From NCBI GenBank assembly GCA_022791135.1, contig JAAVYM010000103.1, positions 1-64,000 of the forward strand: 64,000 bases of DNA, in the 5' to 3' direction. The notes below the pieces were generated by a model. It saw only the letters and a list, made by a program, of their open reading frames with translations, was not told where the DNA came from and searched no databases. Below are positions 1-8,252 of this stretch, piece by piece. Position 1 is the stretch's first letter. Every line of letters starts with the position of its first letter. A program made the translations under genes and the position numbers. Origin of the DNA: Oscillibacter sp. (GTDB taxonomy: Bacteria > Bacillota > Clostridia > Oscillospirales > Oscillospiraceae).

Positions 1-20
1 CAAAATAGATGCAAAAAGTT

Positions 21-57
21 ACAAAAAAGCTCTAAAAACTGCGTTTTTAGAGCTTTT
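21..57 (-). terminator. Rho-independent terminator downstream of tRNA-Arg
   Basis: Perfect 11-bp stem gctctaaaaac/gtttttagagc (29-53), followed on the minus strand by TTTTTTGT. Confidence 0.85.
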
Positions 58-59
58 GG

Positions 60-133
60 TACGCCCGACTGGATTCGAACCAGCGGCCTTCAGAGTCGGA
101 GTCTGACGCGCTATCCAACTGCGCCACGGGCGC
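60..133 (-). tRNA. tRNA-Arg (anticodon CCG)
   Basis: Reverse complement GCGCCCGTGGCGCAGTTGGATAGCGCGTCAGACTCCGACTCTGAAGGCCGCTGGTTCGAATCCAGTCGGGCGTA folds as a cloverleaf; anticodon loop CTCCGAC; GGTTCGAATCC T-arm; CCA not encoded. Confidence 0.95.
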
Positions 134-1029
134 ATACCTAACAATATGAAATTATCGGAACCATTGGAATTGCCCAGCATTTGCTTTGTTTATTCATTTA
201 TTAGAAAAGCACTTGTCTCATGAATCTTGAGTTAGTATAACAGAATTTTCTCTTCCTGTAAAGAGTTTTAAAAAATTTTTTCACAGTTTTATAAAATAGC
301 TTACAACTCAATTAACCAAAGCAGAAATAGCAGCTGAAATCCGTGCAAAACCCAAAATGATTTTTCCATTTATGTTTAAAACGCAGTGTTCTTTAAACTT
401 GTGAAGAGGAGGCCATCAAATATCAGCTAGCTCCGTCAGAAGAAAGCGCCGCCCCATGGAAAATCATTGCCGCTTCCCTGCAAAAAACACGGGATCCATT
501 TGAACACTGCGATTTCATATTCTATGTAACCAGCAGCATATTGTAGAGTTTCAAGGGCCGATATTCTCCCCGAAAATCTTCAGCCGCTTTGCCCACTCTG
601 CGTCCACTGCCAACGCCCTAACGCCCTTTTGAAAAGAAGCATTTTCTCGGCAATAGGCATAATGTGCCGGGAAAAACGCCCGTTTACATCCCCCACTTTG
701 TGGAAGCGTCCAGATATGCCGTCAGGATCTTGCAGCCGGCCCTCTTCATGGGACTGTCCCGGTTGGTCAGGCCGATACCACTGAGTGTATCAGAATGCTC
801 CATATATTCATAAGAAGGCCTAAAGCGCATCTGCGAGGCCATCCGCAACAAGCATACCCAGGAGCGCTCGGAAAGCGTCTATGCCCCCAGAGTCAAAACA
901 AGCCGTACCGACTGGGGAAAGCTTTTTCCGCCCGGCCGGTGCAGTGTTGGAAAAAGTCCTTGCCAAATCGCTTCAGGCATGCAAAGGATCCGGCAGAGCT
1001 ACCAACACACCGCCGCAGGAGCCGGCGTC

Positions 1030-1551
1030 TCATGCGTCCATCCGAAGACCTTCCTGCTCCACGATATCCCGCAGAAGACAGCGGCCCCGGCTGGTTCGCG
1101 CGCTGACCACCGTCTTGGACAGGCCCAACTTAGAGGCAATCTCCCCATCGGAATACCCTATCATTTTCATCTCTATAGCCGCGCGGTACGTCTGCGGCAG
1201 GTGGGTGAAAGTCTCCACCAGCGTGTGATAATCGGTGACGAACTCCGCCGGTTCGGCAAAGGCGTCCCACTTCTCCTGCACAACCCCATCCCGCTTCTTC
1301 CGCTGGAGGGAGATGGCTTCATTTTTGGCAATCACGGCCACCAGGGGCGCCATATCCTGAGCGGGCATATTCTGATATTTGGAAAAGCGCTTGATGAGGC
1401 GCAAAAAGGCGTTGTGGACCGCATTCTCCACGTCCTGGTCATTATGTAAGATGCGATCCGCCACTTGGAACATCAAGTCGCTGTACTTCTGATAAACCTC
1501 CTCAAACCAGATTTTTTCCTCCAGCGAATCCAGCATTTGCAGGTAGAGCAT
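1030..1551 (-). CDS. ECF-type RNA polymerase sigma factor
   Basis: sigma2/sigma4_2-like layout (WFEEVYQKYSDLMFQVADRILHNDQDVENAVHNAFLRLIKRF ... LPQTYRAAIEMKMIGYSDGEIASKLGLSKTVVSARTSRGR). Likely start is the internal Met MLYLQMLDSLEEK. Confidence 0.8.
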   Translation of the reverse strand: MLYLQMLDSLEEKIWFEEVYQKYSDLMFQVADRILHNDQDVENAVHNAFLRLIKRFSKYQNMPAQDMAPLVAVIAKNEAISLQRKKRDGVVQEKWDAFAEPAEFVTDYHTLVETFTHLPQTYRAAIEMKMIGYSDGEIASKLGLSKTVVSARTSRGRCLLRDIVEQEGLRMDA

Positions 1552-1588
1552 CCGCACAGGAATTCCGCCTAACAGGCATCTGGGGAAA

Positions 1589-1945
1589 TTACTTTTTACT
1601 ATATCGGCAAATGCTGCTAAAATATAAGTTTTTCCGGCAGGCACGTGCATGTATCACAAACCCCCGGCACTTCAAATCCGCTGCCAGCCTCACATAGAAC
1701 TCCCGCACATCGAAGCCCCGGATGTTCTCCCGGTTCAAATCCACCACGTCGCTGCGGGAGATGCCCCGCTTTCCCTCTGGTTCCAGCAGGATGAACCTTC
1801 CCCCCCCCCACTTGGCGGACTCCACCGACACCAGCCCGTCATTCAATCCGTCAAAGTGCTTGACGATGGGATAGGTCATATTCAGTGGTATCTGGAGCTG
1901 ATGCGGGGCAAACGGGGACAATAGCGAAAAACAGAAGTACTTTCC
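1589..1945 (-). pseudogene. C-terminal remnant of a secreted lipase/esterase-like alpha/beta hydrolase
   Basis: LSPFAPHQLQIPLNMTYPIVKHFDGLNDGLVSVESAKWGGGRFILLEPEGKRGISRSDVVDLNRENIRGFDVREFYVRLAADLKCRGF resembles lipase C-termini; no N-terminal nucleophile-elbow (GxSxG) region upstream. Confidence 0.55.
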
Positions 1946-2142
1946 ACCCCGAAAACCAGACTGCGGAAAAAGGCGGCCAAAACCGCCGTCGTCCCTATTG
2001 TACAAAATCTTTCTCTTTATTTTATGTGAATTAACGAATCGTCTCTCTATTTTCCAAGAGAAACCGTCAGTTTACCTCTGGACTTCTTTTCAAAACGTGG
2101 TATGCTGAAAACACTATCATCCACGAAAAGGAGGCGATTCGT

Positions 2143-2232
2143 ATGTTTAAATGGTTCCAAAGCCTTGTCAGCATCCGGTATCAGGAGCTGAGCCAGCTGC
2201 GCCGCGAATTGCACCGCGAGAGCAAGAACTAA
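2143..2232 (+). CDS. Putative 29-aa small protein (MFKWFQSLVSIRYQELSQLRRELHRESKN)
   Basis: Strong RBS (AAAAGGAGG) 7-9 nt upstream of ATG, TATGCT -10-like motif about 40 nt upstream, and a strong terminator directly downstream. Confidence 0.55.
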   Translation: MFKWFQSLVSIRYQELSQLRRELHRESKN

Positions 2233-2273
2233 GCGTCCCACCCCGGTGGGAATATCACAATACGAACTTCATC

Positions 2274-2325
2274 AAGCGGCTCCGCCCTGGGAACACCCGG
2301 TGCGGAGCCGCCTTTTACTTTCCTC
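2274..2325 (+). terminator. Rho-independent terminator after the 29-aa ORF
   Basis: gcggctccgc...gcggagccgc stem followed by cttttacttt. Confidence 0.75.
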
Positions 2326-4594
2326 TGTGGGGCGGGGCGGCGCGCTTCCTCGTCCTCTGGTAGCATGCGTCGCACAGACGGCCCCGATGGTACAGCGGCA
2401 GCGCTTTCCCGCAACAGCTGCAAAAGCGAATGTTGTTCCGAAGACGGTGGAGCAGAATCTCATTGATCTCCTCCGCCACCCGTTCCCGGCTGTCATAGAG
2501 CCGGTCCTCGTCCACCGGGCAGTCAAAGGCCTTCGCAAACGAAAAGTAAAGGTCCAGCTTGCGGTAATACTGCTCCAGCTCCGGCAAGGTTGGCTCCCCC
2601 TCCGGAAGGCCGGGCTGTTCTACGGCCTCTCCCTGCTGCCAGCGGCGCAAAAGCTGGAAAAACAACTCCCGCAAAGCCTCCTCCCCCTCGTCAAAAGGGA
2701 TGTTTGCCGCCCGCAGCTCCTGCTCCTTGGTGAGGAGGAAGCCCATCTCCCGCATCTTGGAAATCAGGGAGATATACCGGGTAATGTCCAGCTTGCGATA
2801 GGGTTCCACCGTGGGCATCTTGTTCCACTCAGTCAGCACCTCCAGCAGGTCAAAGTCCGCCCGGAGCACCAGATCAGAAAACCCCGCCACAGCGTATTGC
2901 AGCGGCGGGACTACCGCCTCCAGCCCCGCCCGGATCACCGCCAGGTTCTGCGTCGCCCCCACATAGCCTTTGTTATACATGCCAAAGCGGCCCGCCCGTC
3001 CGGCGATCTGGCGGATCTCCTCCGGACGGAGTTCCCGGCGCTCCACGCCGTCAAACTTCTCCGTCTCCAGGAAGATGATCCGCCGGATGGGAAGGTTCAG
3101 TCCCATGCCGATGGCGTCCGTGGAGACGATGTACTCCATCTCCCCTGCCAGAAACCCATCCATCTGCCTGCGGCGGGTCGAATAGGGCAGCGCACCGTAG
3201 ATGATGGCCGGCTCCTTCCCACTCTGGCGCAGGTCTTCCGCCACGCTGAGCACCCCCACCTTTGAAAAGGTAATCAGGGCGTCCCCCGGCTGAACCCGGT
3301 GGTAGTCCACCGTGCGGGTCATGCATACCAGGGGCGTCGTTCGCTCATGGACCTCTACCTCCAAGCTGTCGCCGCAGCTCTCAATCAGGCGGATAAGCAG
3401 GTCCCGGGCCTCCGGCGCGGCGCAGAGGTGCACCTCCGGGGCCAGCACCCCCAGGATCGCCCGGGTCCAGGCATAGCCCCGCTGGCTGTCGGCAATCATC
3501 TGGCACTCGTCAATCACCGCCACCTCATAGCGCTGCCGCAACTCCAGCTTCTCCGCCGTGGCGGCCAGATGGGTGTCCTCCTCCCGCCGGTCCTCCTCCT
3601 CGCCGGTGGACAGGCCGCACTCCACCCCGGCGTTCAGAAGCGTCTCCTGGGCCTCCAGCGCCAAGAGGCGCAGCGGCGCCAGGTAAATTCCGGTCTTCGC
3701 CCGGACCAGACGCTGGAAGCCGGCATAGGTCTTGCCGGTGTTTGTACCGCCCAGGTGCAGCACAAAATGGCGGTGCAGGCGGCGGGCCTCCGGGTACTCG
3801 TCCTTGGGATTCAGCGCAATCAGCAGGGACAAGCTGGTGCGGATGGCCTGGGGCACGTACCAAACCGACCACACTGCCCCCAGCCCCTCCTGCAGCAGCT
3901 GGCCGGTGGGAAACCCCTCCGCTCGCAGCATAGCCTCCCCGTCCGCCTCCGGCTGGGCGGCGGCAAACTCCTCCAGGACCTGGGCCGATGCCTCCCGGAG
4001 CACCTGGGCATAGCGCTCCAGCACCCGCCGGGCTTGGGCGTGCTCAGAGCACTCCCCCAGCCACCAGGCCGCCCGGAGGAAGTTGTTCAGCGCCGCCGGC
4101 AGCTGCCTGCCGGTACAGCCCTGCTCCAGGGACAAAAACTCTTTCATCTGCGCGATGGCCTGGGCCTGGTCAAAGGAACGGCTCCTGGGCATCGAAGGCA
4201 GCCGGAACAAAATAGCCCGGTGATAATGTCCCGCCAGCAGCCAGGAAGCATCCTCCCCTGCCCCGGCATCCTCCCACGCCTGGACCAGCAGCCGGGCGGC
4301 ATGCTTGACACCAGGAGAGGCGGCCCGGAGGGCGGCGCCTCGCAGCTCTGGGTCCTTCCGTCCCTGGAAAAATGCGCCGTCCCGCTCCGCCTGGCGCACA
4401 TCGTCCTGGCTCCACATTCGGACGGAGCGCCCGTTAGACGCGAGAAAGCGGGGCTTGGGGAGCAGCTGCTTCATCATGTCGTTGGTCCAGCCCCGCCGCA
4501 GCAGCACGGCGGCCGACCAGTATTTTCCTCCGGCGCGTCCGGACACAGCGCTCCCTCCTCTTCTCTTCCCGCCCGCTTGCCTCACAAAGTCCAT
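2315..4594 (-). CDS. SUV3-like DExH-box RNA helicase with C-terminal zinc-finger-like motif
   Basis: Walker A HLGGTNTGKTYAGFQRL, PLRLLALEAQETL, VIDECQMI (DExx), motif VI QIAGRAGRFG; C-terminal CSCCGKALPLYHRGRLCDAC. Confidence 0.85.
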   Translation of the reverse strand: MDFVRQAGGKRRGGSAVSGRAGGKYWSAAVLLRRGWTNDMMKQLLPKPRFLASNGRSVRMWSQDDVRQAERDGAFFQGRKDPELRGAALRAASPGVKHAARLLVQAWEDAGAGEDASWLLAGHYHRAILFRLPSMPRSRSFDQAQAIAQMKEFLSLEQGCTGRQLPAALNNFLRAAWWLGECSEHAQARRVLERYAQVLREASAQVLEEFAAAQPEADGEAMLRAEGFPTGQLLQEGLGAVWSVWYVPQAIRTSLSLLIALNPKDEYPEARRLHRHFVLHLGGTNTGKTYAGFQRLVRAKTGIYLAPLRLLALEAQETLLNAGVECGLSTGEEEDRREEDTHLAATAEKLELRQRYEVAVIDECQMIADSQRGYAWTRAILGVLAPEVHLCAAPEARDLLIRLIESCGDSLEVEVHERTTPLVCMTRTVDYHRVQPGDALITFSKVGVLSVAEDLRQSGKEPAIIYGALPYSTRRRQMDGFLAGEMEYIVSTDAIGMGLNLPIRRIIFLETEKFDGVERRELRPEEIRQIAGRAGRFGMYNKGYVGATQNLAVIRAGLEAVVPPLQYAVAGFSDLVLRADFDLLEVLTEWNKMPTVEPYRKLDITRYISLISKMREMGFLLTKEQELRAANIPFDEGEEALRELFFQLLRRWQQGEAVEQPGLPEGEPTLPELEQYYRKLDLYFSFAKAFDCPVDEDRLYDSRERVAEEINEILLHRLRNNIRFCSCCGKALPLYHRGRLCDACYQRTRKRAAPPHRGK

Positions 4595-4681
4595 GCAGCG
4601 ACGGCTTCAAACAGCTTTTAGTATACCACAAAGCTGAAAAATCTTCAACGGCGGAATTCCCCGCCGGGAAAGCACACCGCC

Positions 4682-5230
4682 CTATGACTTCTCCTTCAAA
4701 ATCCGCACCTCAGCCGCCGGGCGGTCTTTTGGATAGGGGATACGCTCCGTCCTCACTAATAGCGCCCGCCACGTTCGCAGACCATTCATCGCCGCCAAGG
4801 TGTTCCAGGTGGGCATTTCCCGGTCCCGCCGGCGGTTATAATCCGCCTGCCCGGTACAGCGGAGGCGGTCAAACTCCTCCTGGAAGCGCCGGTTCCACTC
4901 CTCCACGTCCTGCCCATTGTAACGGCTCCGGGATACACCAGGCAGGGGATAATAGCAGTCCCGGAAGGCCCGGGCCGTCAGGCCAAAGCGGCCCTTCACC
5001 ACAGAGCCGCTAGGCATCCCCGAGGCCGAAAAGGCCCGGAGAGTCAGCGCCCCATGCTCCTCCACCCAAGCATCGCAGGCGTCAAAGACCGCCGCCTCCG
5101 TCCAGCGGGCGAAGGGCAGCTCCTCCCGGCACAGCGCCAGTCCGGCCAGAATTTCCTCCTTCCTTCCCCTTCCAATCCGGGCCTTGGCTACAATCTGCGC
5201 GGCTTCGCGGAGAGCTTCTCTGCGTGTCAT
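4682..5230 (-). CDS. Hypothetical protein (182 aa), possibly DNA-binding
   Basis: ORF MTRREALREAAQIVAKARIGRG... with RBS AAAGGAGGT before ATG; repeats with fG-x-A-F spacing loosely resemble homing-endonuclease-associated repeats. Confidence 0.6.
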   Translation of the reverse strand: MTRREALREAAQIVAKARIGRGRKEEILAGLALCREELPFARWTEAAVFDACDAWVEEHGALTLRAFSASGMPSGSVVKGRFGLTARAFRDCYYPLPGVSRSRYNGQDVEEWNRRFQEEFDRLRCTGQADYNRRRDREMPTWNTLAAMNGLRTWRALLVRTERIPYPKDRPAAEVRILKEKS

Positions 5231-5244
5231 AGTACCTCCTTTTT

Positions 5245-5547
5245 TCAACTTCGGAAAGCAGTTGGCACTCCATAGGTGGAGAATTTCACAGGCTGACTGA
5301 TGTCAAAGTTGTCGATCGCTTTGATCAAGCCCACACACCCCACTTGAAACAGGTCGTCCACATTCTCTCCCCGACTGGAAAAGCGTTGAATCACCGACAG
5401 CACCAGCCGCAAATTCCCCTCAATAAGCTGCCGCCGGGCCTCCTGGTCGCCCTCCTTGGTCCGTCGGAGCAGCGCCATAGTCTCCTCGTTCTTCAATACC
5501 TTCAGCTTGGCGGTGTTGACCCCCGCAATCTCTACTTTTCCCTGCAT
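5245..5547 (-). pseudogene. sigG: Truncated sporulation sigma factor SigG (N-terminal ~95 aa only)
   Basis: KVEIAGVNTAKLKVLKNEETMALLRRTKEGDQEARRQLIEGNLRLVLSVIQRFSSRGENVDDLFQVGCVGLIKAIDNFDISQPVKFSTYGVP is SigG-like, then diverges to TAFRS-stop; regions 2.4, 3 and 4 are absent. Confidence 0.8.
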
Positions 5548-5617
5548 GAAAGCTGCCCCCTTGTGTGTATACTTCCAGCGCGGCGGCAGGTAAGCGCCCG
5601 CCAGACGCCGCGATTTC

Positions 5618-5646
5618 AGTATCTCCAGCGGCGTTTTTTCCTATAC
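5618..5646 (-). promoter_or_regulatory. Predicted sigmaF-type promoter for sigG fragment
   Basis: Minus strand GTATA-N15-GGAGATACT, matching GYATA-N15/16-GGNNANANT. Confidence 0.6.
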
Positions 5647-5732
5647 TGGGACCTTTTGTCAGATTCTGTGCGGTGCCGGAATGGGACAGTCCGCGCTGTG
5701 CATAAGCTCTTTTCAGGAAAGGGGTGACGGCA

Positions 5733-6011
5733 ATGCAGTGCCGGTTTCGGGACCTCCGGAGAAAGGAGGTCATCAACATCAACGACGGTTGCCGCCTGGG
5801 ACTGGTGGCGGACGTGGATCTTCGGGTGCCGGAGGGACAGGTGGTGGCCATCATCGTTTACGGGCCAGCCCGTTTTTTCGGCCTCTTTGGCCGGGGCGAG
5901 GAGTTCTATATCCCGTGGGACTGTATCCAGCGAATTGGCGACGACATCATCCTCATCGACAAGCCCTTTCAGCGCAGAGACCCCAACCTCCAGCGCCGCA
6001 GAAGATGTTGA
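5733..6011 (+). CDS. YlmC/YmxH family PRC-barrel sporulation protein
   Basis: MQCRFRDLRRKEVININDGCRLGLVADVDLRVPEGQVVAIIVYGPARFFGLFGRGEEFYIPWDCIQRIGDDIILID; good RBS. Confidence 0.85.
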   Translation: MQCRFRDLRRKEVININDGCRLGLVADVDLRVPEGQVVAIIVYGPARFFGLFGRGEEFYIPWDCIQRIGDDIILIDKPFQRRDPNLQRRRRC

Positions 6012-6016
6012 CCCTT

Positions 6017-6907
6017 TTATTCTCCGCCCGCCGACAGGTTCTCCCGCAGCAAGTCCGAAAATAGTTCCATGGCAGGGGTAACCCACCGTCCCTTCCGCCA
6101 GGCGCACAGAGCCGGAATGGAGGCTCCGGAGATCGGAGCCTCCATCTCTACCAACCGCCCATCCGCCAACTCCTCTTCCACAACAAAACGGGGCAGATAG
6201 GTAAAGCCAAGGCCGGACATAACGCACTGCTTAATACCCTCGATGCTCCACAGCTCCAAGGTCGTATCCAGTTCAATTTCCAGCTCCCGGACGTATTTGT
6301 CCAGCAGCAGATGGAAGATACTGCCCGTCCCGCCGGTAATCCTTGATGCAGGACGATACCCTCCCGGCGCCGTTAGATCCATCTGCCCAAAATCCGGGGA
6401 GGCCAAAAGCAGCAGCTCGCAATCCCCTATGGTCCTGATTTCCAATATCTCCCGCTTCCAATTGATGTCATAGCCAAGGCACAGGTCAAAAGCGCCGGTG
6501 CGCACGTTTTCCGCCATATCAACGCAGTTGCTGCTGTGGATAATGAGCCGAACCTGAGGCGCCCGATCCCGGAAGGCCCGAATCACCGGCTGCATCCGGT
6601 AGCACAGCAGCGTCTCTGCTATATCCACCCGCAGCGTACCTGTGGGGGTCCGGTTGTCCCGCCCCTGCTCCACCAGGCGGTCCGCCGCCAGCAGCAGCTC
6701 CCGGGCCTGGGGCAGCACCCGCTCCCCCGCCTCCGTCAAGGCCATCTTCCGGCCCACCCGCTCAAACAGGGGCACGCCCAGTTCCTCTTCCAGCTGCTGA
6801 ATCTGGAAGGTAATCGTGGACTGTGTATAGCCCAAATACTCCGCCGCCCGCTGATAGCTCCCCTGGTCCACGACGGTCTGAAAAGTCCGCAGATTTTTCA
6901 GCTCCAT
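6017..6907 (-). CDS. LysR family transcriptional regulator
   Basis: N-terminal HTH MELKNLRTFQTVVDQGSYQRAAEYLGYTQSTITFQIQQLEEELGVPLFERVGRK plus substrate-binding-like domain. Confidence 0.92.
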   Translation of the reverse strand: MELKNLRTFQTVVDQGSYQRAAEYLGYTQSTITFQIQQLEEELGVPLFERVGRKMALTEAGERVLPQARELLLAADRLVEQGRDNRTPTGTLRVDIAETLLCYRMQPVIRAFRDRAPQVRLIIHSSNCVDMAENVRTGAFDLCLGYDINWKREILEIRTIGDCELLLLASPDFGQMDLTAPGGYRPASRITGGTGSIFHLLLDKYVRELEIELDTTLELWSIEGIKQCVMSGLGFTYLPRFVVEEELADGRLVEMEAPISGASIPALCAWRKGRWVTPAMELFSDLLRENLSAGGE

Positions 6908-6933
6908 GGATTCCCCTCGCTTTCATCGATTTT

Positions 6934-6952
6934 TTTAATAGTATACATTAAA
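6934..6952. promoter_or_regulatory. Candidate LysR operator in divergent intergenic region
   Basis: TTTAAT-AGTATAC-ATTAAA interrupted palindrome (T-N11-A style) between lysR(-) and lysE-type(+) genes. Confidence 0.4.
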
Positions 6953-7020
6953 ATCTTCTGCTTTTCAAATAAATCCTTTTCTGCTATGATGGACCCACCA
7001 AGAAAAGGATGGTGCCTGCC

Positions 7021-7617
7021 ATGCCGGTCTCTCTCATTCCCTCTTTCCTGACCTATTGCTTTGTCCTCTGCATCACCCCCGGTCCTGCCAACCTCTGCAT
7101 CCTGTCCACCGCTCTGCGCTTTGGACGGCAGGCCGCACTGCGGCAGTGGAGGGGGTTGTTCACGGGCTATTTCATCGTTGCGATGCTGTCGGTTCTGATC
7201 AGCTACTTCCTGGGTTCTGTCCTGCACCAATACACCGCTCTGCTGACCTGGGTAGGGGCGGCCTACCTCCTTTGGCTGGCCTGGCACACCTTTCGTTCCT
7301 CCGGCCTGGCTTCGGATGAAAAGGAGGCCGCCGCCCCGGGCTTTGTCACCGGCATGCTGGTAAACCTGACCAACGTCAAGGTCATCCTCTTCTGCCTGAC
7401 GGCCCTGTCCACCTTTGTCCTACCCTACAGCAAATCCTTCTGGTCCCTGCTGGCAGTGGGGCTGTTCCTGCCCTTTACCGGCCCCGTGGCCAACTTTGTC
7501 TGGCTCTTCTCAGGGGCCGCGCTGCAAAAGCTCTTTATGAACCACCGAAGGGCGGCAGACATTCTCTGCGCCGCCGCACTGGCGCTATGTGCCGTCAGCC
7601 TGGTTCTGCCCCGCTAA
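7021..7617 (+). CDS. LysE/RhtB family transporter
   Basis: MPVSLIPSFLTYCFVLCITPGPANLCILSTALRFG...; CITPGPAN signature; hydrophobic. Confidence 0.88.
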   Translation: MPVSLIPSFLTYCFVLCITPGPANLCILSTALRFGRQAALRQWRGLFTGYFIVAMLSVLISYFLGSVLHQYTALLTWVGAAYLLWLAWHTFRSSGLASDEKEAAAPGFVTGMLVNLTNVKVILFCLTALSTFVLPYSKSFWSLLAVGLFLPFTGPVANFVWLFSGAALQKLFMNHRRAADILCAAALALCAVSLVLPR

Positions 7618-7628
7618 TTCAAGCTGTG

Positions 7629-7665
7629 AAAGGCCGCCCGGATAAATCGGGCGGCCTTTTTATAG
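7629..7665 (+). terminator. Rho-independent terminator
   Basis: aaggccgcccg-gataaat-cgggcggcctttttat. Confidence 0.85.
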
Positions 7666-7674
7666 AATATCTAT

Positions 7675-7734
7675 AAGAGTATTTAGAAGAGTATTTAGAA
7701 GAGTATTTACAAGAGTATTTACAAGAGTATCTAC
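7675..7734. repeat. Five tandem copies of a 12-bp unit (AAGAGTATTTAG/C)
   Basis: aagagtatttag x2, aagagtatttac x2, aagagtatctac; overlaps the stop codon of the minus-strand CDS ending at 7731. Confidence 0.9.
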
Positions 7735-8252
7735 GCCTTGCAGGCCTCGGGCAAATCCTTCCCCAGCCGCCTGTACATGGTCTTCTTTACCGCCCGGAGA
7801 ATGTTTTCGTATCCGGTACAGCGGCAAAGATGGCCCGAGAGGAGCTTTCGCAACTCTTCATCGCTGTACTCCTTCCCGGACTCCAAAATCTCCACCGCCG
7901 TCAAGATGAAGCCCGGGGTACAAAAGCCGCACTGAATCGCCGCCTCATCCACGAACGCCTGCTGAATGTCGCTGAGTTCCCCGTTGGGACCCAGGAGACC
8001 TTCCAGGGTCCGGATTCGCTTCCCCTCGGCCCAGACGGCCAGGTAGATGCAGGAATTGAACGCCTCCCCGTCAATGAGGGCATTGCAGGCCCCGCACTCG
8101 CCGACCTCACAGCCCTTTTTCACAGAGGTCATCCGAAAATCGTTGCGCAGCAAATCGGTGAGGCTGGCCCGGACGTCCACCGTCCGCTCCACGTCCTTGC
8201 CGTTGAGGTTGAAATGCACGGTTTGGTATTGAATGGCATGTTTCTCCATCAC
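7731..8252 (-). CDS. Molybdenum hydroxylase (xanthine dehydrogenase family) 2Fe-2S subunit
   Basis: KKGCEVGECGACNALIDGEAFNSC and QCGFCTPGF...GHLCRCTGY cysteine motifs. Confidence 0.9.
   Translation of the reverse strand: MMEKHAIQYQTVHFNLNGKDVERTVDVRASLTDLLRNDFRMTSVKKGCEVGECGACNALIDGEAFNSCIYLAVWAEGKRIRTLEGLLGPNGELSDIQQAFVDEAAIQCGFCTPGFILTAVEILESGKEYSDEELRKLLSGHLCRCTGYENILRAVKKTMYRRLGKDLPEACKA

Noticed and set aside
795-1449. Overlapping plus-strand ORFs (103, 115 and 156 aa)
   Set aside because: No domain signal; largely antisense to the ECF sigma factor or in degenerate sequence.
7675-7734. Possible CRISPR array
   Set aside because: Units are contiguous 12-mers without spacers and no cas genes are nearby.
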